DNA of 64,000 nt from Azospirillum oryzae (GCF_900177515.1 NZ_FXAK01000005.1:814580-878579), one strand, 5' to 3'; positions 54,733 through 64,000 are shown, counted from the first letter of the stretch. Made by a program: numbers and translations. The notes: a model not told the origin generated them from the sequence alone.

Positions 54733-55686
54733 ATGAACGATGTCACGGCGCCGAATGGCGGCATTGCCGGCCTTCGCGTCGCGCCATTGTCCGGCAATGC
54801 CGCCGCTTTCGCCACTCTCGGTTTCCCCCGGCTGGCCCCGGTGCTGGATCAACTGGAGCCACCCTGGTTGGCCGTCGGCGCCACGGTCGGCGGGCTTCCG
54901 GCCGGCCTCGCGCTCGGGCAGATCCAGGATGATGGGGCAAGGCTGCTGTCGCTGACGGTCGTGCGCAGTCTGCGCAACCGCGGCATCGGCCGGACCCTTG
55001 CCGCGGGGTGGGGGAGGGCCGCCGCCGCCGCGGGTGCCACCGGTCTGATCACCGCCTTTTCGGACAAGCTGCCGGAACGCGCCGCATTGGCCGCGACCCT
55101 GTCGGCGGCCGGCTGGACCGCACCGCGCCTGACCCATGTCCGGGCGATCGGAGAGGCGGCGCCGATGGTCGAGGCGGTTGGCAACTGGCCGTCGCTGGCC
55201 GGCCGGCTGCGCGACCCCGACGGGTTCAGCTTCGATCCCTGGCGGACGCCGGACGCCGACGACCGTGCCGCCATCGCCGCGCTGGCGGCGGAGCCCGACC
55301 TTCATCCTCTGATGCATCCTGATGTCCGTGCCGAGTGGATCGAGCCCGCCTGTTCCATCGCGGTGCGGCGGCAGGGTACCCTGGTCGGCTGGGTGCTGGC
55401 GGAGCGGGCGGACAGCGTACCGCTCGACGCCTATCGCAACCGGCCGGCGATCGATTACCGCAGCGCCTATCTGGCGCGGTCACTCTGGCATACGGGGATG
55501 CTGGTGGGCGCCTATTGGCACGCCTATGCCCGGCAGGTGGCCGCCTTCGGTCCGACCTCCATCGCCATGTTCGGCACCATGTTCCCGCGGATGATGTCTC
55601 TGGTCCGCCGCCGCTTCGCCCCGATTTCGCTGCGGGTGGACGAGACCTTCGAGATGATCCGCCAACCCGGGGCCGGGTCGCCGTGA
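54733..55686 (+). CDS. GNAT-family acyltransferase, probable RiPP maturase
   Basis: The 317-residue protein is about twice the length of a single GNAT domain. The N-terminal half has the acyl-CoA pyrophosphate-binding motif A, LTVVRSLRNRGIGRTLAAG, with R-x-x-G-x-G at residues 81-86. The C-terminal half (about 165-317) looks like a second GNAT-like fold, with GTLVGWVLAERADS and a conserved-looking WHTGMLVGAYWHAYARQ, but no clear acyl-CoA loop. It sits 60 bases before the NHLP precursor gene on the same strand, the arrangement known for selidamide clusters, where GNAT maturases attach fatty acyl groups to a Lys or Orn side chain. The start at 54733 is the best in-frame ATG, though its ribosome site (AAGGA, 10 bases) is weak. 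The acyl donor is unknown. Confidence 0.75.
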   Translation: MNDVTAPNGGIAGLRVAPLSGNAAAFATLGFPRLAPVLDQLEPPWLAVGATVGGLPAGLALGQIQDDGARLLSLTVVRSLRNRGIGRTLAAGWGRAAAAAGATGLITAFSDKLPERAALAATLSAAGWTAPRLTHVRAIGEAAPMVEAVGNWPSLAGRLRDPDGFSFDPWRTPDADDRAAIAALAAEPDLHPLMHPDVRAEWIEPACSIAVRRQGTLVGWVLAERADSVPLDAYRNRPAIDYRSAYLARSLWHTGMLVGAYWHAYARQVAAFGPTSIAMFGTMFPRMMSLVRRRFAPISLRVDETFEMIRQPGAGSP

Positions 55687-55746
55687 CCGCAGGACGCAGA
55701 GTTTCCATCAGCCTTTCACCCAATCGCCAACTGGAGTGTTTCCGAA

Positions 55747-56058
55747 ATGAGCAGCATTGACTTCGAGAAGATGTACGGCGCCGATGCCATCGCCGCGGCG
55801 GCGGAGCGTCTGAAGACCGACGATGCCTTCCGTGCGGAGGCTCAGGCCGACCTGAACGCGGCCGTCAAGCGCCATTACGACGTCGACCTGCCGATGCCGA
55901 TGCGGCTGGTCGAGACCGATGGAGAACTGCTTGCCGTTCCCGCCGAAGACAGTCAGGCGGAACTGAGCGACGAGGAACTCGATATGGTTGCCGGCGGCTT
56001 CCCGCCCACCGGATTCGGCCAGAAGGAAGCAAAGAAGGGCTCCGGCTTCGGTCGCTGA
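55747..56058 (+). CDS. NHLP leader-family RiPP precursor peptide
   Basis: The 103-residue protein has a long helical, acidic leader resembling nitrile-hydratase alpha-subunit leaders (DFEKMYGADAIAAAAERLKT, then DLPMPMRLVETDGELLAVPA). The leader ends in ELSDEELDMVAGG, the standard NHLP double-glycine site at residues 83-84. The predicted 19-residue core is FPPTGFGQKEAKKGSGFGR: no Cys, one Ser, one Thr, two GFG motifs and three Lys. Such leaders are cut by the C39 peptidase domain of the exporter encoded next. The start has GGAG 10 bases upstream. The composition argues against lanthionine or azole formation and suits acylation of lysine. Maturation is inferred from context; the leader assignment is firm. 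Confidence 0.85.
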   Translation: MSSIDFEKMYGADAIAAAAERLKTDDAFRAEAQADLNAAVKRHYDVDLPMPMRLVETDGELLAVPAEDSQAELSDEELDMVAGGFPPTGFGQKEAKKGSGFGR

Positions 56059-56075
56059 AGTCTTCCGAACCGGCA

Positions 56076-56117
56076 GGCGTTGCGTCGTGCGGAGTTTATC
56101 CCCGCGGATGCAACGCC
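56076..56117 (+). promoter_or_regulatory. Hairpin between precursor and transporter genes
   Basis: GGCGTTGC (56076-56083) is complementary to GCAACGCC (56110-56117), with a further inner GCGG/CCGC pair. There is no T-run. It ends 8 bases before the proposed transporter start. Such hairpins in RiPP operons commonly stabilise the precursor mRNA or reduce expression of the downstream transporter. Confidence 0.6.
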
Positions 56118-56125
56118 CGGCAAAG

Positions 56126-58192
56126 ATGAGCAACTCCTCACCATCGGGTTTTTCCTGCCGAGGCCGAAGTCGGACGGCGACGCCCGAACTGCGCCAGGGC
56201 GAGATCGCGGAGTGCGGTCTGGCGGCGCTCGGCATCATGCTGGCCCATCGCGGCCGGCCGGTGCCGCTGGAGCAGTTGCGGGCTGAAGCCGGTTCGACCC
56301 GGCTCGGCGTCAATGCCCGCACCCTGATCCGCATCGCCCGTGACCACGGCATGGTCGCCCGTGCCTTCCGCACCGAGCCGGACCGTCTGTCCTCCCTCGG
56401 CTTTCCCCTGATCGCCCACAGCCGGTTCATTCACTTCGTCGTGGTAGAGGCCGAAACCCGCGACGGGCTTTTGGTCAACGACCCTGGCGGCGGGCCGCAT
56501 GTCATGGGCTGGGACGAGGTCGACGACTCCTTCACCGGCATCGCCATCACCATTCAGCCGCCGGAGCCCGGCGTGCACCGTCCGCAGGGTGCGTGGCGTC
56601 CGCTTACACCGGCGCGGGCGCTGGCGAAACGGCTTCTGCCGCAAGCGGGCATCGTCGCCGCAATCTTGCTCTCCGCCGTGCTTGGCCGCGTCGCCGGTGT
56701 GGGTGCCGCACTCGCGCTTGGGAGTTGGGCCGGCGGCGGCGCCGACCTGATCCCGCTGACGAGCGCCTGTACCGCCGCGGTCGCCGCCGGCTGGGGTCGG
56801 GACCGGCTGACCGCCCTTCTTGGCCGGCGGCTCGCCGATGACACCGCCGCCGGTGTGTTCGGCCGGCTACGGCGGATGCCTGCCGTCTGGTTCGCCCGCC
56901 GGGATGCGGCACAGGTGCTGGAGGTGCCGCTGGCGGGCGGCGCGCTGCAACGGCACGTCGGCGACATCATGCGGCTGGTCGAACTGCCGCTGCTGGTCCT
57001 GCCGGTGGGAGCGGCGCTTTGGATCGACGGGTGGAGCGGGGCGGTGCTACTGCTGAGCGTCATCGCGGCCCTGGCCGCGCTCGGCGGGGTTCATCTCCGG
57101 CGCGGTGCCGTGGCGGCACGCCGGGATGCGCCGGCACCGGTGGTTCCGGATGGCGGAACGATCACGACGCTCGACACCCACAGGACGGGCGGGCGCGACG
57201 GCGAGGTTCTGGCCCAGCTTGCCGGCCGCCATGCCGTGCAGACCATCTGGGGCCAGAAGTCGGTCGCCCGGCATGCGCGGCTCATGGGGGTGCTCACCGG
57301 CATTGCCGGTGTTGGTCTTGTGGCGGTGCTGGTGACATGCCTCGCCGCCGGCCGGATCGGGAGCGGTGGAGTGGTGGCGCTTGCCGTTCTGACGCTGTCA
57401 GCGCATCGGCAGATCCTGCGTCTGGACCATATCATGCCGGCGTTGCAGGATTTGAAAGCCGCCCTGCATCGCCTGGACGATCTGGAGGCGGCGGCGACCG
57501 AGGCGGAGCATCCCGCTGCGGCGGAGCGTCCGGCCGCCCGCCTCTGCATCCAGTCCGCCGGTTTCCAACCGTCGCCGCAGGCGCCGCCGGTCCTGTCTGA
57601 AGTCGATCTGCACATCGAACCGGGAGAACGGCTGGGCTTTTGCGGCCCCTCCGGTTCCGGCAAGTCGGTGCTGGCCAAGCTCGCCTGCGGCCTGCTGGAA
57701 CCGTCGTCCGGTCTCATTCTGCTGGACGGCCGCCCGGTGGCGACGGTTGCCCGCCAATGTTCCGGCGCGGTGGCCCTGGTCGACCGCTCCAGCCCGGTGA
57801 TCGCCGGGACGATCGCCGAAAATCTGCGGATCGGCGACCTCACCGCAACCGATGCGGCATTGGTGGCGGCGCTGGAACAGGTCCGGCTGTGGAGCGATCT
57901 GGAGCCGCGCGGCGGCCTTTCCCTGCAACTGACGGAAGGAGGCCCGGAACTCAGCGGCGGACAGCGGCGCCGGCTGGCCCTGGCACGGGCGCTTTTGCGC
58001 GATCCGGTCCTGCTGGTGATCGACGATGCCCTGGATGCGCTGGAGCCCGATCTGGCGCGTTCGATCCTCGACGGGGTGCGGCGACCCGACCGCATCGTCC
58101 TGGTCACCAGCCGGCGCCCGGGCACGCTCGATGGCTGTGAACGCCGCATTGACCTCGACCAGCCGGCGGCCGGGGCGGAGAGGACCTCGTGA
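56126..58192 (+). CDS. NHLM-type peptidase-containing ABC exporter (C39 domain)
   Basis: The 688-residue exporter has an N-terminal C39 double-glycine peptidase with triad Cys30 (ECGLAALG), His103 (IHFVVVE) and Asp119 (NDPGGG). A membrane domain of about six segments follows, then an ATPase with Walker A GPSGSGKS at 507-514 and signature LSGGQRRRLALARALL at 609. In Walker B (LLVIDDALDAL) the catalytic Glu position is Asp634. It should cut the precursor after Gly-Gly and export the core with its partner. The start is uncertain: ATG 56126 is the first after the hairpin and keeps 29 residues before Cys30; ATG 56108 lies within the hairpin. The stop overlaps the partner gene by GTGA. Confidence 0.9.
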   Translation: MSNSSPSGFSCRGRSRTATPELRQGEIAECGLAALGIMLAHRGRPVPLEQLRAEAGSTRLGVNARTLIRIARDHGMVARAFRTEPDRLSSLGFPLIAHSRFIHFVVVEAETRDGLLVNDPGGGPHVMGWDEVDDSFTGIAITIQPPEPGVHRPQGAWRPLTPARALAKRLLPQAGIVAAILLSAVLGRVAGVGAALALGSWAGGGADLIPLTSACTAAVAAGWGRDRLTALLGRRLADDTAAGVFGRLRRMPAVWFARRDAAQVLEVPLAGGALQRHVGDIMRLVELPLLVLPVGAALWIDGWSGAVLLLSVIAALAALGGVHLRRGAVAARRDAPAPVVPDGGTITTLDTHRTGGRDGEVLAQLAGRHAVQTIWGQKSVARHARLMGVLTGIAGVGLVAVLVTCLAAGRIGSGGVVALAVLTLSAHRQILRLDHIMPALQDLKAALHRLDDLEAAATEAEHPAAAERPAARLCIQSAGFQPSPQAPPVLSEVDLHIEPGERLGFCGPSGSGKSVLAKLACGLLEPSSGLILLDGRPVATVARQCSGAVALVDRSSPVIAGTIAENLRIGDLTATDAALVAALEQVRLWSDLEPRGGLSLQLTEGGPELSGGQRRRLALARALLRDPVLLVIDDALDALEPDLARSILDGVRRPDRIVLVTSRRPGTLDGCERRIDLDQPAAGAERTS

Positions 58193-60138
58193 CCGGTGGG
58201 GCAGGCGACATCGTCGGCGGACTGCGCAAGCTGATCCGCGATGGCGGCCGGGAAGCGGACCTGCGCGCGGCAGCCCCGGCCTTCGGAATGCGACTGCGCC
58301 GGGTTCGTCTGCAGCCCGGCAGCCGGGGAACGACGCCCTGGTGGCAGCGCGACCAGGGGCCGCTTCTGGCCTTCCGGCAGATCGACGGCGGGCCGGTGCT
58401 GCTGCTCCCCGACCGGCGTGGCGGCTATCGTCTGGAGGATGCCGGCGGGCAGTCCCGCCCGCTTGATGCCTCTCTCGCCGCGACGCTGTCCCCCGATGCC
58501 TGCGCGCCCGTCCGCGCCGGAGGTGTCGAGCCGGTGAAGCCTGAGCGCTGGCTGAAGATCGCACTGTGCGACGGCCGGGCCGACCGGATGCTGGCGCTGC
58601 TCGCGGCTGCCGGCGGTGGCGTTGCGGCGGTGCTGCCGTCGGTGGCCGTGCTGCTGCTGGGCGAGCGCGCCTTGGCTGGCGGCACGACGGCGGTCGCCGC
58701 CCTGGCGGTGGTTCTCCTGCTCGCGGCATCGGCGGCCGGACTGTGCGAACGGGTGCGGCGGGTCGCCTCGGCACGCTCCGGCGCTGCATCGAACCTCGGG
58801 CTGCATGGCCTGCTGTGGGAGCGGCTTTTGGCAGTACCGCCGGGCATGTTGCGGACAGTCCCCGGTGCTATTCAGGAAGACCGGCTGCGCGACGGCATCA
58901 CCGCAATGCAACAGGCGGTCGCCCGTCGCCAAGCATTGATCGAGGCATTGGTCCGGCTGGGGCCGGCGTTGGCGGTGATGGGATGGGCCGCAGCTTGGCC
59001 GGCACTGGCGGGTGGATGCGTGACCGTCGTCGGTGGATTGCTGCGCGCCCGGTTGTTGCGCCGGTCGGCAAGGGCACGGCGGACGGGGAGGGATGCCGCG
59101 GCGGACTCCTGGCACAGCATCGAATTGCCCGCCGCCAGCCTGCCGCAGCTTCGGCTGCTGGGAGCCGACCTCTGGGTGACCGATCGTGCGATGTCGGCCT
59201 TGCGCAAGTTGTCCGCTCAGGTCGGACTTGCGGCGGCACACCGGGCCGACGCCGATGCAGTCGCCCAGGCACTGATGCTGGGCGTGCCATTGTTGGTCGG
59301 CGGATTGGCGATGCAGGAGGGTGGGGGCATGCCGGTTGCAGCCGCCGCAGCCTTGGCGGCACTGCCGGCGGTGCGGGCCGTGCTGGGCTTGGCGGATGCG
59401 TTCGGCCGGCTTCCGGATGGCGAACTGATCGCCCCCCTGCGCCCGCTGCTGGAGGCGGCGCCCGACAGTCCGCCCGGCGCGCCCGATCCCGGACCGGTGG
59501 AGCGCCTGGACCTCTGCGACCTCACCTTCACCCATCCGGGGGCGGCGGCGCCCTGCCTGTGCGGCGTGTCGCTCAGCCTTGCGCGGGGACAGGTGGTGGC
59601 GGTCGCCGGCCCGTCCGGCAGCGGGAAATCGACGCTGATCGCGCTGGCTCTCGGCCTGCTCCGACCCGATTCCGGCGTGGTGCGGATCAATGGCCGCGAC
59701 CTTCGCAGCCTTGATGCCGCCGCCGTCCGTGGCCGCATCGGCGCCGTTCTGCAGGACGAGCAGATCGGGGTGGCGACCATCAGGTCGGTCATCCTGGGCA
59801 TGGCGCCGCTGCCGGTCGAGCGTGCGTGGGAGGCGGCGCGGCTGGTCCGGCTCGACGCCGACATCGCGGACTTGCCGATGGGCATCCAGACGCTGGTGGG
59901 CGAGGATTCCTTCCCGGCCGGATTAATGCAGCGGCTGCTGATCGCCCGCGCGCTGGCCCGCGATCCGGACCTGCTGGTTCTCGACGAGGCGACCGCCGCA
60001 CTGGACGAGGACATCCAGGCCGCCCTGTTCGCCGACCTGCGCGCCCGCGGCACCGCCGTGCTGGTGGCGAGTCACCGCCCCTCCACCCTGGCGCTCGCCG
60101 ACGAAGTGCTCGACCTGTCCGGTGTGCCGCGAGGCTGA
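58189..60138 (+). CDS. NHLM-type ABC exporter, partner ATPase/permease
   Basis: This 649-residue partner starts at GTG, overlapping the previous stop. It has an N-terminal cytoplasmic domain of about 130 residues, typical of the second NHLM transporter. About six membrane segments (LALLAAAGGGVAAVLPSVAV onward) and an ATPase follow. Walker A is GPSGSGKS at 474-481 and Walker B LLVLDEATAALDE has the catalytic Glu600. The signature LSGGQ is replaced by FPAGLMQ at 575-581. The degenerate signature complements the Asp-for-Glu change in the other subunit, as expected for a heterodimer with one active and one degenerate ATP site. No peptidase domain is present. Confidence 0.9.
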   Translation: MTGGAGDIVGGLRKLIRDGGREADLRAAAPAFGMRLRRVRLQPGSRGTTPWWQRDQGPLLAFRQIDGGPVLLLPDRRGGYRLEDAGGQSRPLDASLAATLSPDACAPVRAGGVEPVKPERWLKIALCDGRADRMLALLAAAGGGVAAVLPSVAVLLLGERALAGGTTAVAALAVVLLLAASAAGLCERVRRVASARSGAASNLGLHGLLWERLLAVPPGMLRTVPGAIQEDRLRDGITAMQQAVARRQALIEALVRLGPALAVMGWAAAWPALAGGCVTVVGGLLRARLLRRSARARRTGRDAAADSWHSIELPAASLPQLRLLGADLWVTDRAMSALRKLSAQVGLAAAHRADADAVAQALMLGVPLLVGGLAMQEGGGMPVAAAAALAALPAVRAVLGLADAFGRLPDGELIAPLRPLLEAAPDSPPGAPDPGPVERLDLCDLTFTHPGAAAPCLCGVSLSLARGQVVAVAGPSGSGKSTLIALALGLLRPDSGVVRINGRDLRSLDAAAVRGRIGAVLQDEQIGVATIRSVILGMAPLPVERAWEAARLVRLDADIADLPMGIQTLVGEDSFPAGLMQRLLIARALARDPDLLVLDEATAALDEDIQAALFADLRARGTAVLVASHRPSTLALADEVLDLSGVPRG

Positions 60139-60155
60139 CACTCACCTGTACCCGC

Positions 60156-61055
60156 TCAGCGGTATTCCGGCCGCCGCGCCAAGCCGTCCTTGAGGTGCCG
60201 GATGGCCGCATGGACCTTCGCCGGCACATGCCGTTTCTGCGGATAGACCGCCCACACCGCCGTGTTGGGCGGCCGGTGGTGGTCCAGCAGGGAAACCAGC
60301 CGCCCCTCCGCCACCGGCCCGCGCACGTAATAGTCCGGCAACTGGCACAGTCCGAATCCCCGCAGTGCCGCGTCCAGCACCGAGAAGCCGCTGTTGCAGC
60401 GCCAGCGCCCGCGCGGACGGAACAGCCAGTCCTGCCCGTTGTCGTCGAACAGCCAATGGTCGGTGGTGCCGATCAGGCACTGGTGGGTGCCGAGGCTCGC
60501 GAGGCTGTCGGGCGTGCCGTGACGTTCCAGATAGGACGGGGCGGCGCACAGATGCATGACGCGCGGGGCGACGCGCGTCGCCACCAGACTGGATTCGCTG
60601 AGCCGGCCGAGCCGGATCGCCAGATCATAGCCTTCCTGCACCAGATCGAGCTGCCGGTTGGTCAGTTCCACCTCGATGCTCAGTTGCGGGTGGCGCTCCA
60701 TCAGGTCGTTGATCAGCGGCATGATGAACTGCTCGCCATAGGCGGTGGCGCTGGTCATGCGCAGCAGCCCCTTCACCTCGCTGTCGCTGCCGCCCTGCAA
60801 TGCGCCGACCGCGAGAAAGGCGTCGTCGCGCTGTTCCGCCAGCCGCTGGCAGCGGGCGAGGAAGGCCCGGCCGCTCTCGGTCAGGCTGACCTTGCGGGTG
60901 GTGCGGTAGAACAGGCGGGCCTGCAACCGGTCCTCCAGCCGTGCCACGCTGCGGCTGATATGGGAGGAGGAGACGCGCAGCCGCTCCGCCGCGCGGGAGA
61001 AGCTGCCGCTCTCCGCCACCGCCACGAACTCGTCGATGCCGTCCCAGCCGCTCAT
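60156..61055 (-). CDS. LysR-family transcriptional regulator
   Basis: The 299-residue regulator has the LysR helix-turn-helix at its N-terminus (IDEFVAVAESGSFSRAAERL, VSSSHISRSVARLEDRLQAR), followed by a substrate-binding domain (LLRMTSATAYGEQFIMPLIN, QLDLVQEGYDLAIRLG). The start at 61055 is the family start; AGGG lies about 10 bases upstream. It is divergent from the formaldehyde dehydrogenase gene across 135 bases, suggesting control of the formaldehyde genes, and is convergent with the RiPP exporter gene at only 17 bases distance. Confidence 0.92.
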   Translation of the reverse strand: MSGWDGIDEFVAVAESGSFSRAAERLRVSSSHISRSVARLEDRLQARLFYRTTRKVSLTESGRAFLARCQRLAEQRDDAFLAVGALQGGSDSEVKGLLRMTSATAYGEQFIMPLINDLMERHPQLSIEVELTNRQLDLVQEGYDLAIRLGRLSESSLVATRVAPRVMHLCAAPSYLERHGTPDSLASLGTHQCLIGTTDHWLFDDNGQDWLFRPRGRWRCNSGFSVLDAALRGFGLCQLPDYYVRGPVAEGRLVSLLDHHRPPNTAVWAVYPQKRHVPAKVHAAIRHLKDGLARRPEYR

Positions 61056-61070
61056 CGCATTACACCCTGA

Positions 61071-62309
<1,239 letters not shown>

Positions 62310-62381
62310 GGTGACGAGGGCTCCCTTCTCCGTGTTGGGGGGAGGGAGCCTTCCCGCCATCGATTTCAAAAAGGCGTTTCC

Positions 62382-63227
62382 ATGACCGACCCCTGACCAC
62401 CCTGTCGGAAACCCGTGTCTTCGGCGGCCGGCTGAAACGGGTGCGGCACCAGTCCGCGGCGGTGAATTGCGAGATGACCTTCGCGATCTTCCTGCCGCCG
62501 CAGGTGGAGGACGGCGCGACGGTTCCGGTCTTCTACTGGCTGTCGGGCCTGACCTGCACCGACGAGAATTTCACCCAGAAGGCCGGCGCCTTCCGCGTCG
62601 CGGCGGAGCTCGGCCTCGCCATCGTCGCCCCCGACACCAGCCCGCGCGGTGAGGGGGTGCCCGGCGATCCCGACGGGGCGTGGGATTTCGGCCAGGGCGC
62701 CGGATTCTATGTCGATGCGACCGAGGAGCCGTGGGCGCACAACTACCGCATGCATGACTATGTGACGCGGGAACTGCCGGCGCTGATCGAGGAATTTCCC
62801 GGTCACCGACCGCCGGTCCATCGCCGGCCATTCGATGGGCGGGCATGGCGCTGGTCTGCGCGCTGAAGCATCCCGGCTTCTACAAGGCGGTGTCGGCGTT
62901 CTCCCCCATCGTCAACCCGGCGGCGGTGCCCTGGGGCGAGAAGGCCTTCGGCCGCTATCTGGGTCCGGACCGCGACCGCTGGCTGGAGTGGGACGCCTGC
63001 GCGCTGATCAGGACCGCGCCGGAGCGGCTGCCGATCCTGATCGACCAGGGCGACCGCGACGGCTTCCTGGAGGCGCAGTTGAAGCGGAGGCGCTGGTCGC
63101 CGCGGCGCAGGAGGTCGGACACCCGGTGACGCTGCGCATGCAGCCGGGCTACGATCACAGCTATTTCTTCATCAGCACGTTCATCGAGGATCACCTGCGC
63201 CATCATGCGGCGGCGCTGGTGGGATAG
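62382..63227 (+). pseudogene. fghA: S-formylglutathione hydrolase, frameshifted
   Basis: Correct-looking protein is visible only by moving between frames. MTDP meets an immediate TGA (one C missing in CCCC near 62390). It then reads [37 protein letters not shown] and [19 protein letters not shown]. An extra G near 62802 precedes [16 protein letters not shown] with the nucleophile serine. A two-base loss near 62845 leads to [20 protein letters not shown], and one C is lost near 63089 before [18 protein letters not shown] and [14 protein letters not shown]. The enzyme would hydrolyse S-formylglutathione to formate and glutathione. Four indels in C/G runs, with conserved flanks, look more like sequence error than decay. 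Confidence 0.8.
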
Positions 63228-63265
63228 GGGCCTAATGGGTGGGGTGCGATTGCCCCCCACCTAAT

Positions 63266-63288
63266 CCTCCCCCGCTGGGCGGGGGAGG
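63266..63288. repeat. GC-rich palindromic intergenic repeat, copy 2
   Basis: The same palindrome as at 16434-16458 (CCTCCCCCGC, TGG, GCGGGGGAGG) lies between the S-formylglutathione hydrolase and hydrogenase cytochrome genes, with similar flanking CCCCCAC and GGGG sequences. Confidence 0.6.
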
Positions 63289-63349
63289 GCTGGGGAGGGG
63301 GCAGAGAACTTAGTCGTATCAGTTACTCATCCCATTCGCGCCGCCTTCT

Positions 63350-64000
63350 TCACCGGTCGCTCATGCTCCTCGTCGGCCGGGCCTCGGTGTCCTTGAAGGT
63401 GCGAACGCCGCTGATCATGGTGGAGATGATCGACTGGCGGGACATGATGTCCTCGCGCACCGCGGCATAGACGTGGACGATCACGAATAGCAGGATCGCC
63501 CACATGCCGAGATGGTGCCAGGTGTGGACGTCCATGCTCTGGCCGAACAGCGGGATGACCCAGCCGAACAGCCGGTCTTGCCAGCTGCCCTGTCCCGCCC
63601 CTCGCTGTAGAGCGCGAAGCCGGTGACGATCATGAAGACGCTGCCGACGGCGATCGCCCAGAACATGGCGAACTGCGCCAGCGGGTTGTGGCCGACATAC
63701 AGTTTGGGCTTGCGCTCCAGGAACAGGTACCAGCGGGCTTCCAGGAACAGCTCCCCCCACCAGTGGCGATCCCAGAAGGGGAAACGGAACAGCTGGCGGG
63801 CATGGTGGTTGCCGGCGAAGGCCCAATAGAGCCGGCCGATGAAGCCGATGGCGAAGATGTAGGCCGCCGCGAAATGGACGAAGCGGATGTAGCCATCAGG
63901 AAATTGGCGCTGGCCTCGCCCGGCATGGTGGGCAGCGGGTTGGGCAATCAGGTAGCCGGTGACCGACAGCACCGTGATCGCCAGCGCGTTGACCCAATGC
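63350..64000 (-). pseudogene. hupC: Ni/Fe-hydrogenase b-type cytochrome subunit, frameshifted and cut by the window end
   Basis: Read on the minus strand from the window edge, the protein begins within HWVNALAITVLSVTGYLIAQ, the first membrane helix with a haem-ligand histidine; roughly 15 N-terminal residues are missing. It continues FVHFAAAYIFAIGFIGRLYW, RHWWGELFLEARWYLFLERK, VGHNPLAQFAMFWAIAVGSV, SMDVHTWHHLGMWAILLFVI and ends near SRQSIISTMISGVRTFKD, the usual HupC/HyaC finish. Frames change three times: an extra C near 63942, a missing G near 63890 and a missing G near 63598. The intact protein passes electrons from hydrogenase to quinone. hupS and hupL should lie beyond 64000. The indels may be sequence errors. 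Confidence 0.75.

Noticed and set aside
62319..62350. Inverted repeat GGCTCCCT/AGGGAGCC after frmA as a terminator
   Set aside because: The stem is short relative to its loop and no T-run follows; the next gene of the same pathway begins 32 bases on, so read-through is expected.

Overview
This window is high-GC, densely coded DNA of alphaproteobacterial character, most like Azospirillum or another member of the Rhodospirillales. The supports are a Liv-type ABC transporter, a PTS with a FruB EIIA-HPr-EI fusion, a GlgE-type maltosyltransferase, glutathione-dependent formaldehyde oxidation, an uptake-hydrogenase cytochrome b, clustered GANTC sites, and leader peptides of the nitrile-hydratase type. 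The taxon is inferred from gene content; I ran no search. I saw no tRNA, rRNA, CRISPR array or insertion sequence.

Layout. (1) 1-11999, plus strand: the end of a branched-chain-type ABC importer (livM, livG, livF) runs into a tightly overlapping catabolic operon. It encodes a MmgE/PrpD protein, an isocitrate-lyase-family lyase, hydantoinase/oxoprolinase subunits B and A, an isochorismatase-fold protein lacking the usual cysteine, a flavoprotein dehydrogenase, and LeuC/LeuD-like hydratase subunits. (2) 12011-19610: PPK2, a double-GH13 GlgE fusion, two small proteins, a lipoprotein alpha/beta hydrolase, an orphan ABC ATPase and a CHCC zinc-finger protein. (3) 19639-25860: a PP2C phosphatase-kinase fusion beside a formate/nitrite transporter, a PAS-PAS-GGDEF-EAL protein and a LuxR-type regulator. 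(4) 26582-46553: an exopolysaccharide region with a carbohydrate-binding putative hydrolase, five GT4 domains, a GT2, a Wzy-like polymerase, a Wzc-like autokinase, a flippase, a beta-helix protein and a large unrecognised protein, mostly in one translationally coupled minus-strand operon. (5) 47162-53896: a LacI-type regulator divergent from fruB-fruK-fruA. (6) 53970-60138: a RiPP locus with a GNAT enzyme of about two domains, an NHLP-family precursor, a C39 peptidase-ABC exporter and its partner ABC exporter, plus a short remnant of the matching membrane-fusion protein on the other strand. (7) 60156-64000: a LysR regulator divergent from glutathione-dependent formaldehyde dehydrogenase, then S-formylglutathione hydrolase and a hydrogenase cytochrome b, both broken by single-base indels.

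The strongest candidate for an undescribed system is the RiPP locus. A GNAT enzyme immediately precedes a double-glycine NHLP precursor whose 19-residue core has no cysteine, one serine, one threonine and three lysines. This suggests acylation of a side chain, as in selidamide lipopeptides, rather than lanthionine or azole chemistry. The two exporters carry complementary degenerate ATPase sites and so look like an obligate heterodimer. The membrane-fusion partner appears reduced to its N-terminal anchor.
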